NCBI RefSeq assembly: GCF_000756615.1
Contig: NZ_CP009288.1
Location: 5,766,001 to 5,830,000, forward strand
Direction: 5' to 3'
From: Paenibacillus durus
GTDB taxonomy: Bacteria > Bacillota > Bacilli > Paenibacillales > Paenibacillaceae
DNA length: 64,000 nucleotides
This document shows, in pieces, positions 1-7,995 of the stretch. The notes beneath the pieces were generated by a model that was not told the origin of the DNA, ran no database searches, and saw only the letters and a list, made by a program, of their open reading frames with translations. Made by a program: the position numbers and the translations under genes. Positions within the stretch are counted from its first letter, which is position 1; each line of letters starts with the position of its first letter.

Positions 1-473
1 ACATCAGTAGAGATTTCTTCGGAGCGTGATTTGACATCAATATTCGATGTCTTCCCATGAAATTGGGAGGTTATATTCCAAGATGCATGCATTCTATTAT
101 CAATATCCCCAATCTTATCTACCTCAATCTTCCACAACTTCCTTCGAGCTGAAACGTTTCTCAAATGGTCATATCCAATATCGATTTCCAAATAATTAGC
201 GAGCAAAAATACATGTAAGGAACGGTTTATCATCTCCAACGATTGCCATACTTCAAAGCTTTCATGAATTTGTTCTCTAATTCTAAGCATAAAATTAGGT
301 TTGTCACAATCATCCTTAATTACAATATATAGATCAATGTCTGATAATTCGTCGGTAAATCCAACAGCTCCGGATCCAATACTTATAACAGATAAAACTT
401 CATCGATCTTAGTGATGTTGTTGATTATACATTCTTTAATGTGTTCTCTTTGTTGTGGAGTATAATGTTTCAA
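1..473 (-). CDS. Nucleotidyltransferase-domain protein (3' end outside the window)
   Basis: I read this ORF directly from the minus strand: it starts at a TTG (471-473) preceded by an AGGGGG ribosome binding site 7-8 nt upstream, and it is still open at the window edge (about 157 residues visible). Near residue 32 it has the nucleotidyltransferase signature G-S-G-A-V-G-F-T-D-E-L-S-D-I-D, the GS...DxD pattern that binds metal and nucleotide in MNT/aminoglycoside-adenylyltransferase folds. Such small stand-alone enzymes include antibiotic adenylyltransferases and the antitoxin half of MNT/HEPN pairs; the substrate cannot be told here. It is the third gene in a row in which each gene is separated from the next by an attC-like element, so it may be a mobile cassette gene. 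The product class is fairly sure, the role unknown. Confidence 0.7.
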   Translation of the reverse strand, partial: MKHYTPQQREHIKECIINNITKIDEVLSVISIGSGAVGFTDELSDIDLYIVIKDDCDKPNFMLRIREQIHESFEVWQSLEMINRSLHVFLLANYLEIDIGYDHLRNVSARRKLWKIEVDKIGDIDNRMHASWNITSQFHGKTSNIDVKSRSEEISTD

Positions 474-526
474 GACTACACCCCCTGTTACTTTTTTAGT
501 TTTTTACGTCGTCTTTCAGGAATTTC

Positions 527-689
527 GCTTAGCATTGTTGTATTCACGAACCCCTCACTAGCTAAAGGGGCGCTAGCCCGGGTAAGACGGACTTAGCAAA
601 TGCAGGGTTGTCTGCTGATTCCGCTTCCCTGAAAAGCCTCTTGCAGACCAAGGTCCGTCAGGCCCGCCGCGTGAATATGTTGTTATAGG
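527..689 (-). repeat. attC-like imperfect palindrome, copy A
   Basis: Read on the minus strand, this 163 bp element opens with CCTATAACAACATATTCACG and closes with CGTGAATACAACAATGCTAA followed by GCGAAAT. The outer arms are inverted copies of each other (CATATTCACG against CGTGAATA; CCTATAAC against the degenerate GCTAAGC). Inner segments also pair (ACGGAC near the left arm with GTCCGT near the right). Copy B at 1151-1316 shares the arms but not the middle. It lies between the stop of one gene and the start of the next, as an integron attC site would. At 163 bp it is longer than usual attC sites. The repeat and its symmetry are seen in the sequence; recombination function is inference. Confidence 0.6.
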
Positions 690-728
690 ATGTCAGCGCC
701 TTCTTCGAATTGCTATAAAAACTCTTAT

Positions 729-1106
729 TTATTCTTCATCTTCTACTAGATCATTGTCATCGAAATATATTCCATATGGTACACCATTTTCAGTGAACCC
801 AATATTCAAAAAATCATTTTCGTCTTGTCCATATTCTTCTAATTGCTTTCTCTCTTTCTTTTGTTGATTATTTTTAATTCGTCTTTCCTTATCAATTTCC
901 AATTGTTTTATATATTTCTCATCAACTAATATTCCTAGCATCTTTAACTCTTGAGCAGCACATAACAAGTCAACCGCAAAATGCTTACTGTATCCTCTTA
1001 CTTTATTACTTCCGTTGTATTTAACTAACCAGCTTTTTGCTGCTTGCAATCTACCATCACGATTAAGTCTTTTATGTCTTGGGGTATTTGATTTTTTCTT
1101 TGTCAT
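729..1106 (-). CDS. Hypothetical protein, possible cassette gene
   Basis: Encodes 125 residues from ATG at 1104-1106, chosen because AAAGGAAA lies 7 nt upstream; a longer reading would run back into the attC-like element. The protein is very basic at the N-terminus (MTKKK, RHKRLNRDGR), has a middle helix pattern (KHFAVDLLCAAQELKMLGI) that could be a small helix-turn-helix or HNH-associated helix, a lysine/arginine-rich stretch and an acidic C-terminus ending VEDEE. No enzyme motif is visible and I do not recognise the family. It is AT-rich like its two neighbours and flanked on both sides by attC-like elements, in the pattern of a one-gene cassette. Confidence 0.55.
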   Translation of the reverse strand: MTKKKSNTPRHKRLNRDGRLQAAKSWLVKYNGSNKVRGYSKHFAVDLLCAAQELKMLGILVDEKYIKQLEIDKERRIKNNQQKKERKQLEEYGQDENDFLNIGFTENGVPYGIYFDDNDLVEDEE

Positions 1107-1150
1107 TCGTATTTCCTTTTTCAATGTTTTTAACATATTGCGCTGATTTC

Positions 1151-1316
1151 CTATAACGTTGTTGTACTCACGACGCCGTCCCAAAGGGACTTAAGGTGGT
1201 GCGGGTGTGTCCGGCTGAATATACTTCCCTGCTACCGATATGCCTCCTCGAATCCTCTTCTAACTTCTGTCGGACCGAGGGCCGAATGGCCCGAAGCGTG
1301 AATATGGTGTTATAGG
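1151..1316 (-). repeat. attC-like imperfect palindrome, copy B
   Basis: Read on the minus strand, this 166 bp element starts with CCTATAACACCATATTCACG and ends with CGTGAGTACAACAACGTTAT followed by AGGAAATC. Its ends pair (CCTATAAC with GTTATAGG; TATTCACG with CGTGAGTA), with a second inner pairing between GGTCCGAC and GCCGGACA. The flank AGAAGGC(C/G) next to CATCCTATAAC is also shared with copy A. The element sits exactly between the Nudix stop and the next start. In integron terms CCTATAAC would be R'' and GTTATAG would be R'; the match to the GTTRRRY consensus is imperfect. A GTTATGAGAAAT version lies upstream of the Nudix gene, giving a third cassette-type junction. Confidence 0.65.
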
Positions 1317-1353
1317 ATGTTGGGGCCTTCTTCGAGATGCTTACGCAGTTCTT

Positions 1354-1833
1354 TTACAAGATCTTTAATCTGTCTAGTCTGTAGTCTTCAATTAGTTCAA
1401 TGTTTCTTTTGTTTCTTACATAGTCCTTAATTTGCTTATTTATATTTGGAATTAAAAATACTTCTTCTAACTCTTCAATAGGAATCCATTTAACTGCAGT
1501 TTGATATTTATCAGGGATATCAGGCAATTGAGGAATTGAATTGTTCTTTAAAGTACATTCAAAAATTAAATGAATTCCGTGTAGTTCATTAATTCCATAG
1601 TCGCCAGATTGCTTATGAGGAGCAAATTCATATACTAATGCGAGCTGTCCTACTTCGACTTCTGCCATGGTCTCTTCAAATACTTCACGAACAACACCTT
1701 CAACAATGGTTTCATCTGGCTCTAAGCCTCCGCCTGGTAAATTGTAATGAATGCCATTGTCATCATATTCAACAAGCAAAACACAATTATCTTTAATGAT
1801 AAGGCCAGTACATCTAATTCGTACGTGTGGCAA
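1354..1833 (-). CDS. Nudix hydrolase
   Basis: A 159-residue Nudix-family hydrolase, which would cleave a nucleoside diphosphate linked to another group; the substrate is unknown. The Nudix box is visible at about residues 35-57 (GGLEPDE...REVFEET), with the catalytic R-E...E-E block intact but the final glycine of the consensus replaced. The start is a TTG (1831-1833) with AGAGGTGA 6 nt upstream, a very strong ribosome binding site, so the ATG-less start is convincing. It is on the same strand as the two small genes downstream and separated from the next by an attC-like element. Nudix enzymes are common among cassette genes. The class is certain from the motif; the role is not. Confidence 0.85.
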   Translation of the reverse strand: MPHVRIRCTGLIIKDNCVLLVEYDDNGIHYNLPGGGLEPDETIVEGVVREVFEETMAEVEVGQLALVYEFAPHKQSGDYGINELHGIHLIFECTLKNNSIPQLPDIPDKYQTAVKWIPIEELEEVFLIPNINKQIKDYVRNKRNIELIEDYRLDRLKIL

Positions 1834-1874
1834 ATTGTCACCTCTTTGTTCTTTAATGTTTTAGGTATTGCCCC

Positions 1875-1948
1875 AATTTCTCATAACTCTAATTCTACGA
1901 ATTTCATAAACATCCCGCTATGGATGATATTACGAAATTTCTCATAAC
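1875..1948 (-). repeat. Repeated GTTATGAGAAATT motif upstream of the Nudix gene
   Basis: The 13-mer AATTTCTCATAAC occurs exactly at 1875-1887 and 1936-1948 (minus strand GTTATGAGAAATT), with a looser third copy between them (TACGAATTTCATAAA). On the minus strand the motif resembles the right ends of both attC-like elements (GTTATAGGAAAT and GCTAAGCGAAAT). It may be the insertion junction of the first cassette, 42 nt before the Nudix start codon. The repeat is seen; its role is inferred. Confidence 0.4.
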
Positions 1949-2108
1949 CTTCGAAAAAATGGGATTAGACGAACCAATTACTGTAGAGGTTGATTTGATT
2001 CATAGCCTGCGCAACTCTCCTGTTCTCTTCCATTCGATTAAGTTCTGTTGCCCGTTTAATCCAGCCCACCCCTTTAGTAATTTCCGTAATACGGTCAAGC
2101 GGGCTGCG

Positions 2109-2640
2109 GATGCCGGCAAGCCGTTTAGACTTCATGACCATGTATTGGACGGACCGTTCCGTAACGGGAGTATTCTTGGACTCACCGCCTGGAAACAAGT
2201 AATCTGCCGTTGTTCTGCATGAATATACTGCTGCAGCGCCCGCCTGAATAAAACAAAGTGAGCATCACGCGGTGCTTCAAATTTGTGGTGGCTTGAAAAT
2301 GGATAACACCTCCTGAGGAGAGAGTACGACGGGAAGCTTCTTTTCCTTTTTAGGCCAAGTCCATGGGTAAGGAAGATCGCGTCTTCGTGCCACCTCCAGC
2401 AGCCAGAACCGCAGAGCGCTTAATGTCAGGTTGATATAAGAATGAGAGCGTTTAGCTTCAATCAACTTCAGCACATAAGTATATACATGGTCCGCGAGGA
2501 CGAATTGCAGCGAAACCGGCGACTGCGCCAAGGAACGCTCCGCGTGTCCAATATAAGCAAGCTGAGTTTTGCCACTGTAGCCTTTTCGCTTCAGCGCTTC
2601 CTTTAATCGCCGGATGGAGCTAAATTCGTAGCTGTTTTCA
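2109..2640 (-). pseudogene. Decayed tyrosine recombinase (integrase) remnant
   Basis: Minus-strand pieces in more than one frame read as one tyrosine recombinase. At 2640-2277 there is the N-terminal SAM-like core-binding domain (SIRRLKEALKRKGYSGKTQL, then ALRFWLLEVARRR, then the hinge LPVVLSPQEVLSIF). After a frameshift HRVMLTLFYSGG marks the start of the catalytic domain. A deletion and another shift follow, then FPGGESKN...TERSVQ...AGI (2198-2109), which normally lies just before the HxxR box. The HxxR and catalytic Tyr regions are gone and no start codon is left in frame after a TGA. The hinge and these blocks are common to XerC/D, phage and integron integrases, so the subfamily cannot be fixed. 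It sits just behind the cassette-like genes. Confidence 0.7.
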
Positions 2641-2749
2641 TCAACTATTTTTCACCCTCCGCCCCTTCAAACACCGCGTCATTAACTCCGCCCTACGCAT
2701 AAACTGATATAATATCCATCAAAATACTTTGGAAACGGAGTGTGCGTTC

Positions 2750-3571
2750 ATGATACCCGAAGGAAATCACCATTCCAATATCATACGCTTTACCGGCTTT
2801 CAAAATGAGTATGACCGTTACCGGCCCCAGGCGCCCAGGGTAGTGACCGAACTGCTTACGGGCTATTTGGGAAAAAGACCCGCCCTCGTCGTGGATCTCG
2901 GCTGCGGAACCGGGCTGTCCACCTTCTTGTGGCGGACGGCCGCCGATGCCGTCATCGGTGTTGAGCCCGGCGATGATATGCGCGGTAAGGCTCTGGAGAA
3001 ATGGAACGCGCTGGGCAGTCCGGCAAGCATATCGTTTGTCTCCGGCTATTCCAATGCTCTGGAACTGCCTTCCGCCTCTGCCGATATTGTGACCTGCTCC
3101 CAGTCCTTCCATTGGATGGAGCCCGGGAGTACGCTGAAGGAAGCCGCGCGGGTACTGAGACCGGGCGGAATCTTCGCTGCTTACGACTGCGACTGGCCGC
3201 CGGTGCTCGAACCGAATATCGAGACCCGCTACAATGAACTGATCGAACAGGCCGATGTCATCATCGGCCGCCGGGTACCGGCAGAGGACAGGGCCGTAAA
3301 ATGGAACAAGGAAAGCCATCTTAGCCGCATCAAAGCGAGCGGGAAATTCTCCTTCGCCCGTGAGATCGCCTTCCACAACATAGAGCACTGCAGCGCGGAG
3401 CGGTATGTCGGCCTTACGCTTAGCCAGGGCAGTCTTCAGACCGTGCTGCGGCTCGGCGGAGGCGAGCTGGATGAAGAGATTGCCGATTACCGGGAGACGG
3501 TGGAACGCTATTTTAACGGCCGGACTCTGGAAACGATGTTCAGCTACCACGTGAGACTGGGGATCAAGTAA
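2750..3571 (+). CDS. Class I SAM-dependent methyltransferase
   Basis: A 273-residue cytoplasmic methyltransferase of the UbiE/Methyltransf_11 type. Motif I is clear (VVDLGCGTGLS, about residues 47-57), the acidic residue after beta 2 is in VIGVEPG, and the post-motif region VTCSQSFHWMEP followed by RVLRPGGIFAAYD is typical of the family. The ATG at 2750 was preferred over an upstream in-frame TTG (2729) because ACGGAG lies 9 nt before it. The substrate cannot be deduced. It stands alone, transcribed toward the pot genes, with a shared terminator between them. Confidence 0.88.
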   Translation: MIPEGNHHSNIIRFTGFQNEYDRYRPQAPRVVTELLTGYLGKRPALVVDLGCGTGLSTFLWRTAADAVIGVEPGDDMRGKALEKWNALGSPASISFVSGYSNALELPSASADIVTCSQSFHWMEPGSTLKEAARVLRPGGIFAAYDCDWPPVLEPNIETRYNELIEQADVIIGRRVPAEDRAVKWNKESHLSRIKASGKFSFAREIAFHNIEHCSAERYVGLTLSQGSLQTVLRLGGGELDEEIADYRETVERYFNGRTLETMFSYHVRLGIK

Positions 3572-3589
3572 GGGGTACATCTTTAAAAT

Positions 3590-3632
3590 AAGCCCCCGGA
3601 ATACGCGTCACCCGCGTCCCGGAGGCTTTTGA
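3590..3632. terminator. Bidirectional terminator between methyltransferase and potD
   Basis: AAGCC...GGCTT and CCGG...CCGG arms with an inner ACGCG/CGCGT stem, ending in a short T run on the plus strand. It lies between two convergent genes. Confidence 0.65.
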
Positions 3633-3642
3633 TCATAAGCGC

Positions 3643-4716
3643 CTAATCGTTATTCATCTTGAACTTCAGAAACAGCTCATTGTAGTGCGCAAGCATGCGC
3701 TTGCCGAGATTGTCGTACACCTCAAGCTTGTCAGTGATTGCTTTAGGCGGGTAAAAGCGTTCATCCCCGGAAATATTCTCCGGCAGCAGCGCAAGCGCGT
3801 CCTTGTTCGGCGTGGAGTAGCCGACATATTCAGCATTCTGCGCCGCCACCTCCGGCCGAAGCATGAAGTTAATGAACTTGTACGCCCCCTCCACATTAGC
3901 CGCCGAACGCGGAATGACGAGATTGTCCGCCCACACGTTCGAGCCTTCCTCCGGCACGACGTAATTCAGCTTGTCGTTCTCGTCCATAATCTCTGCGGCG
4001 TCTCCTGACCAGACGAGGCCGACGGCGGCCTCCTCATTCGCCAGCAGCATCTTGATTTCATCACCGACAATCGCTTTGACATTAGGTGACAGGGCATTCA
4101 GCTTCTTGAGTGCCTCTTGCAAATGCTCCTCGCTGGTGTCGTTCAGGGAATAATGCAGGCTGTTGAGCGCCATGCCCATAACCTCCCGCGCCCCGTCCAG
4201 CAGCAGGATATTATTTTTTAGCTTACTGTCCCACAAGTCGTTCCAGCTCTTAAAGGTTAGCCCTTGAGTCAGTTCGGGATTATAGATGATGCCGACCGTT
4301 CCCCAGAAATAAGGAACCGAGTAGCGGTTGCCTTCGTCAAACGACAGGTTCATGAACCTGGGGTCGATATGGGACAAATTCGGCAGCTTGCTGTGGTCGA
4401 GGGGCAGGAGCAGGTTTTCCTCTTTCATTTTGGCGATGGCGTAATCGGAAGGGACCACAAGGTCGAAGTTCGTGCCTCCCTGCTCGATCTTCGTCAGCAT
4501 CGCCTCGTTCGAATCGAAGGTCTGGTAAATGACCGTAATGCCCGTCTCCTTCTGGAACTGGGTTAGCAGATCGGGATCGATATAGTCGCCCCAGTTATAG
4601 ATGGTCAACGTATTGCCGCCGGAGTAGCCTTCGCTTTTGTTCATCCATGCTCCAAGGTACATCAAGGCGAACGCTACAATCATTACCGCCAAAAAAGCGT
4701 TCACGAGCTGCTTCAT
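3643..4716 (-). CDS. potD: Spermidine/putrescine ABC transporter substrate-binding protein PotD
   Basis: A 357-residue polyamine-binding protein. Family hallmarks are the start of the mature domain LTIYNWGDYIDPDLLTQFQK, then SNEAMLTKIEQGG, FDLVVPSDY and the late VGYSTPNKDA. The N-terminus has one hydrophobic anchor (VNAFLAVMIVAFALMYL) with no lipobox cysteine, so it is probably membrane-tethered or secreted by a signal peptide. Its ATG overlaps the potC stop (ATGA), the usual potABCD coupling. Because potB and most of potC are deleted just upstream, this binding protein probably has no cognate permease unless one is encoded elsewhere. Confidence 0.9.
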   Translation of the reverse strand: MKQLVNAFLAVMIVAFALMYLGAWMNKSEGYSGGNTLTIYNWGDYIDPDLLTQFQKETGITVIYQTFDSNEAMLTKIEQGGTNFDLVVPSDYAIAKMKEENLLLPLDHSKLPNLSHIDPRFMNLSFDEGNRYSVPYFWGTVGIIYNPELTQGLTFKSWNDLWDSKLKNNILLLDGAREVMGMALNSLHYSLNDTSEEHLQEALKKLNALSPNVKAIVGDEIKMLLANEEAAVGLVWSGDAAEIMDENDKLNYVVPEEGSNVWADNLVIPRSAANVEGAYKFINFMLRPEVAAQNAEYVGYSTPNKDALALLPENISGDERFYPPKAITDKLEVYDNLGKRMLAHYNELFLKFKMNND

Positions 4717-4982
4717 CTAGGCACCCCCGCTTCGGCCGTCAGTTCCGCTGAGGGCTTCTTGGCTTTTTTGGCCGTCAGGAAGTAGTAGCCCACAACCAGC
4801 AGCACCGTGAACAGGAAGATCAGCGTGGACAGCGCGTTAATCGACAGCGACACGCCCTGCCGCGCCCGCGAATAGATTTCAACAGACAGCGTCGAGTAGC
4901 CGTTGCCCGTTACGAAGAACGTTACCGCAAAATCATCCAGCGAATAGGTGAGCGCCATGAAAAATCCGCTGAAAATGCCCGG
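4713..4982 (-). pseudogene. potC: potC 3' fragment (permease C-terminus only)
   Basis: Only the last 89 or so residues of the PotC permease remain: from PGIFSGFFMALTYSLDDFAV through the C-terminal membrane segment to AEAGVPR. A normal PotC is around 265 residues with six membrane segments and the EAA loop, all missing here. The reading frame runs upstream into antisense-looking sequence belonging to potA in another frame, so the fragment has no real start. The join to potA lies at about 4983-4987 within CTGCCGGCCGGGC. A deletion from the end of potA into potC would explain loss of both potB and the potC N-terminus. Confidence 0.8.
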
Positions 4983-5997
4983 CCGGCAGGCCGATCTCGC
5001 TCCCGACTTCGGCTTTGCGCGTCGAGTGAACGAGCCATTCCTGCCCGGATTCGTCGTAGCAGCTGATCTCATAATGCACGCCCCGGAAGAGCTGGCTGTC
5101 TACGCGCACCCGCAGCTTGCCCTGCTCCAGAGGAACAATCTCCAGATCTTCGGGGCGGATGACGATCTCGATCGGCTCATTCGGCCGCAGACCCGCATCC
5201 ACACATTCAAATCTGCGACCGTTAAACTCCGCGAGATAGTCCTCAATCATCACGCCGGGCACGATATTTGATTCTCCGATAAAATCGGCCACAAACCGGT
5301 TGATCGGCTCATCGTAAATATCGTTTGGTGTACCACTTTGCTCGATTTTTCCCTTGTTCATGACAAAAATCCAGTCCGACATCGCCAGCGCCTCCTCCTG
5401 GTCATGGGTGACGAAGATGAACGTGATGCCCAGCCGCTGCTGCATTTCGCGCAAAATATACTGCATCTCCGTGCGCAGCTTCAAATCAAGCGCGGACAGA
5501 GGCTCGTCCAATAGCAGCACCTGCGGCTCGTTGACGATGGCGCGGGCAATCGCTACGCGCTGACGCTGGCCGCCCGACATTTCGCTCACGGCACGCCGCT
5601 CGTATCCGGCCAGGTTGACGAAGCGCAGCGCTTCCTGAACCTTTTGCTCGATTGCCTGCTTCTTCAGCTTCTTGATCCGCAGCCCAAACGCCACATTCTC
5701 GAACACGTCCAAGTGCGGAAACAGCGCGTAATCCTGAAACACTGTATTGACCTGGCGCTCATTGGCTGGAATGCGGTTGATGACCTTGCCGTTCATATAA
5801 ATGGAACCTTCCGTCGGTTCGGCAAAGCCGGCGATCAGGCGCAGAATGGTTGTCTTGCCACAGCCTGAGGGCCCGAGCAGTGTGTAGAACTTGCCCCGTT
5901 CAATATCAAAGCTGACCCCTTTGAGCACCGGCTCTTCATCGTCGTATCGTTTGGTGACGTTCTCAAAAGAAATAATGGTTGGTTCCTGAATAGCTAT
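4933..5997 (-). CDS. potA: Spermidine/putrescine ABC transporter ATPase PotA, C-terminus altered by deletion
   Basis: The ATPase has Walker A GPSGCGKTT, signature MSGGQRQRVAIARA, Walker B VLLLDEPLSALD and the H-loop FVTHDQEEA, followed by the TOBE-type regulatory domain. The expected N-terminus (IISFENVTKRYDDEEPVLKG) is open upstream of the first GTG (5928), but no ATG, GTG or TTG occurs there. The codon correctly spaced after GGGGAGGT is ATA (5995-5997), a rare or mutated start. The family sequence ends at SEIGL (about 4987), after which 17 unrelated residues come from out-of-frame potC. The fold may survive, but with potB and potC lost it has no membrane partner here. This ATPase family is certain; whether the gene is expressed is not. 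Confidence 0.8.
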   Translation of the reverse strand: MAIQEPTIISFENVTKRYDDEEPVLKGVSFDIERGKFYTLLGPSGCGKTTILRLIAGFAEPTEGSIYMNGKVINRIPANERQVNTVFQDYALFPHLDVFENVAFGLRIKKLKKQAIEQKVQEALRFVNLAGYERRAVSEMSGGQRQRVAIARAIVNEPQVLLLDEPLSALDLKLRTEMQYILREMQQRLGITFIFVTHDQEEALAMSDWIFVMNKGKIEQSGTPNDIYDEPINRFVADFIGESNIVPGVMIEDYLAEFNGRRFECVDAGLRPNEPIEIVIRPEDLEIVPLEQGKLRVRVDSQLFRGVHYEISCYDESGQEWLVHSTRKAEVGSEIGLPAGHFQRIFHGAHLFAG

Positions 5998-6244
5998 GAC
6001 TGACGACCTCCCCGCATATAAATGGAGTATTCCCTGCTTTTCCGCAGAATTCGACCATTGTCCAATAAGCCTATCATACCCGGTTTTTCGCTCCCCGGCA
6101 TTCTTTCTTTTTTATGTAATGTCCCACGTTGTTCGTAATGTTGTAATAACTGCCCGCTGAACCTTTACCTCAAGGGTGATATAATGAAAGTAACTGAAAA
6201 CCTTATATTTTTTTTAAAATTTTTCGAAAAGAGATGACGAGCAC

Positions 6245-7342
6245 ATGAACGAGGGGCTGCAGGAGCGCCTTGAAAAATTTGGTTTTTCGCTATATATGAT
6301 ACGGGTTACGCTGGCAGCCTCGCTTTCCTGGATGGCTGTTCACGCGATGTACGGCGGCGAGTTCTCCTATTTCGCACCACTGGCTGCGATTCTGATTACC
6401 CAGGGCAGCGTCAAGGCTTCGCTGGAAAAGGGCATCTACCGGCTGCTCGGTATTGTTCTCGGCGGAACCGTCAGTCTGATGATCGGCCACTTCTTCAATG
6501 TCGGGCCGCTGTCGATCCTGCTGATTCTGCTGATTGGCCTTGGCGTGGCGACCGCCTGCCGGATCAACTTCCAGGCCATTACGCAGGTGGGCGTCACTTC
6601 GGTGCTGGCACTGACCTTCTTACAGGATCATTATGTAATGTTTAGAGCCACGGAAACGCTGATTGGCGTGGCCTTCGCTCTGCTCTTCAATGTAATCATC
6701 GTACCGCCTAAAGGCTTCGTCAACGTTAAGAGTACGGCCTTCGCAGGAACCTTGCTGCTCGCCGACGGACTGAACGGACTCGCGCCGGGACGGGATGAGA
6801 ACAGCCAAGCCGAAGCTTTGAAGCGGTCCGGACAGCTGCTTAAGGACAGCGCGCAGAAACTAAGCGAGATGCTCTTTACCCTATCCCATGTTCCCTGCAT
6901 TAATGATTTGTCCGTCATGAAGAAGTCGATCTCCCATTTACAAACCATGCATGGCTATGTGAAAGAAATCGCAGCTGAAATACGGCTTCTGCCGCCGCAT
7001 TATGCCTCCGCCGACTGGATGCAGAAGACGCTGACCGCAACGGCCGACTGCATCGCCATCTTCGGGGCCAACACTTTGTCGGATACGGAATGCCGCAGCT
7101 CGCTTCCGGAAGCTCTGCGCCGCGCCCGTGAGCTTCAGCTCGCCAGCTTCTCCGAGCTTCAAGGAAACTGCCCGCTGACCGCCATCCGCGATCTCGGCGC
7201 CGTCTTCTCGCACCTGAACCGGCTGCTCGATGAAGTGGAGCGCGCCGATCACGCCGTCTGCTCCGCCGCTCCACAGCGCGCCCGCGCCCGTCTGGAACGC
7301 GCCGTGCGCATTGCAAAAAAGGGACTCTCCCACAAGCTTTAA
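6245..7342 (+). CDS. Aromatic acid exporter / FUSC-family membrane protein
   Basis: A 365-residue protein with an N-terminal block of about five or six membrane segments (residues 18-155: LAASLSWMAVHAMYGG, FAPLAAILI, LLGIVLGGTVSLMIGHF, ILLILLIGLGVATA, TLIGVAFALLFNVIIVPP) followed by a soluble helical C-terminus of about 200 residues. This layout fits the ArAE/DUF939 and FUSC families, which include efflux-type proteins; no substrate is established for most. ATG at 6245 follows AGAGATGACGAG. It is divergent from the pot genes and its stop lies inside the terminator stem. Confidence 0.78.
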   Translation: MNEGLQERLEKFGFSLYMIRVTLAASLSWMAVHAMYGGEFSYFAPLAAILITQGSVKASLEKGIYRLLGIVLGGTVSLMIGHFFNVGPLSILLILLIGLGVATACRINFQAITQVGVTSVLALTFLQDHYVMFRATETLIGVAFALLFNVIIVPPKGFVNVKSTAFAGTLLLADGLNGLAPGRDENSQAEALKRSGQLLKDSAQKLSEMLFTLSHVPCINDLSVMKKSISHLQTMHGYVKEIAAEIRLLPPHYASADWMQKTLTATADCIAIFGANTLSDTECRSSLPEALRRARELQLASFSELQGNCPLTAIRDLGAVFSHLNRLLDEVERADHAVCSAAPQRARARLERAVRIAKKGLSHKL

Positions 7343-7364
7343 GCTTGGGAGCGTCCCTTTTTTT
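7321..7364 (+). terminator. Rho-independent terminator
   Basis: GGGACTCTCCCACAAGCTT pairs with AAGCTTGGGAGCGTCCC with one mismatch, followed by seven T. The stop codon of the upstream gene is in the loop side of the stem. Confidence 0.9.
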
Positions 7365-7389
7365 ATATGAGGAGGCATAAGCTGCGCCG

Positions 7390-7995
7390 TTATTGATCCT
7401 CGTAAACCGGCCGATCCAAATCGAATATCCGGCCAATCGCGCTGTACGACGATCCGGCCAGGCGGCTGACCGGCTTCAGCTTGCTGATGTCGATCCGGCC
7501 GTTATGAATGAGGTCGTCCCGCACATAGAAGCTCAGCACCTCGCCGATAATGGCATCAAATTTTCCCAGCTCTACATACTGCGCAAGGCGGCATTCCATC
7601 GCAACCGGACTTTCCTGCACCCGCGGCACAGCCACCGTGGTACCGGGAACGGCCGTCAGTCCCGCAAGCGTAAGCTCGCTAATATGAGCGGGTGCACTGA
7701 TGGACGTATGATTGATCGCCTCGATGTTGTCCTCGTCCGTGACATGCACGACAAACTCCTGATTCGCCAGAATATTGCGCGCCGTATCCTTCAGCGTGCC
7801 GTCCGCATGCCGTCCGCAAGAGAACATGAGCATCGGCGGATCATTGTTCACAATGTTAAAATAGCTGAATGGAGCCGCATTGACGACCCCCTCCGCACTC
7901 ACCGAGGTAACAAAAGCAATGGGTCTTGGGACCACGCTGCCGATCAGCAGCTTGTAGTTGTCACGGGCCGTCTGTTCGTTCATTTTAAAAATCAT
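7390..7995 (-). CDS. Flavin reductase family protein
   Basis: A 201-residue flavin reductase-like (DIM6/NTAB) FMN-binding split-barrel protein. Diagnostic segments are LLIGSVVPRPIAFVTSVSAE, VNAAPFSYFNIVNNDPPMLMFS and the later KDTARNIL...FVVHV. It probably binds FMN and reduces flavin or a small substrate with NAD(P)H. ATG at 7995 has GGAGGAGG six nt upstream. It overlaps the end of the EamA transporter gene by 11 nt, so both are translated from one message. Confidence 0.85.
   Translation of the reverse strand: MIFKMNEQTARDNYKLLIGSVVPRPIAFVTSVSAEGVVNAAPFSYFNIVNNDPPMLMFSCGRHADGTLKDTARNILANQEFVVHVTDEDNIEAINHTSISAPAHISELTLAGLTAVPGTTVAVPRVQESPVAMECRLAQYVELGKFDAIIGEVLSFYVRDDLIHNGRIDISKLKPVSRLAGSSYSAIGRIFDLDRPVYEDQ

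Noticed and set aside
2693..3580. 295-codon minus-strand frame opposite the methyltransferase
   Set aside because: The plus strand has full methyltransferase motifs and a ribosome site; the minus frame has neither.
5077..5271. Plus-strand frames opposite potA
   Set aside because: The ATPase on the minus strand explains the region fully.
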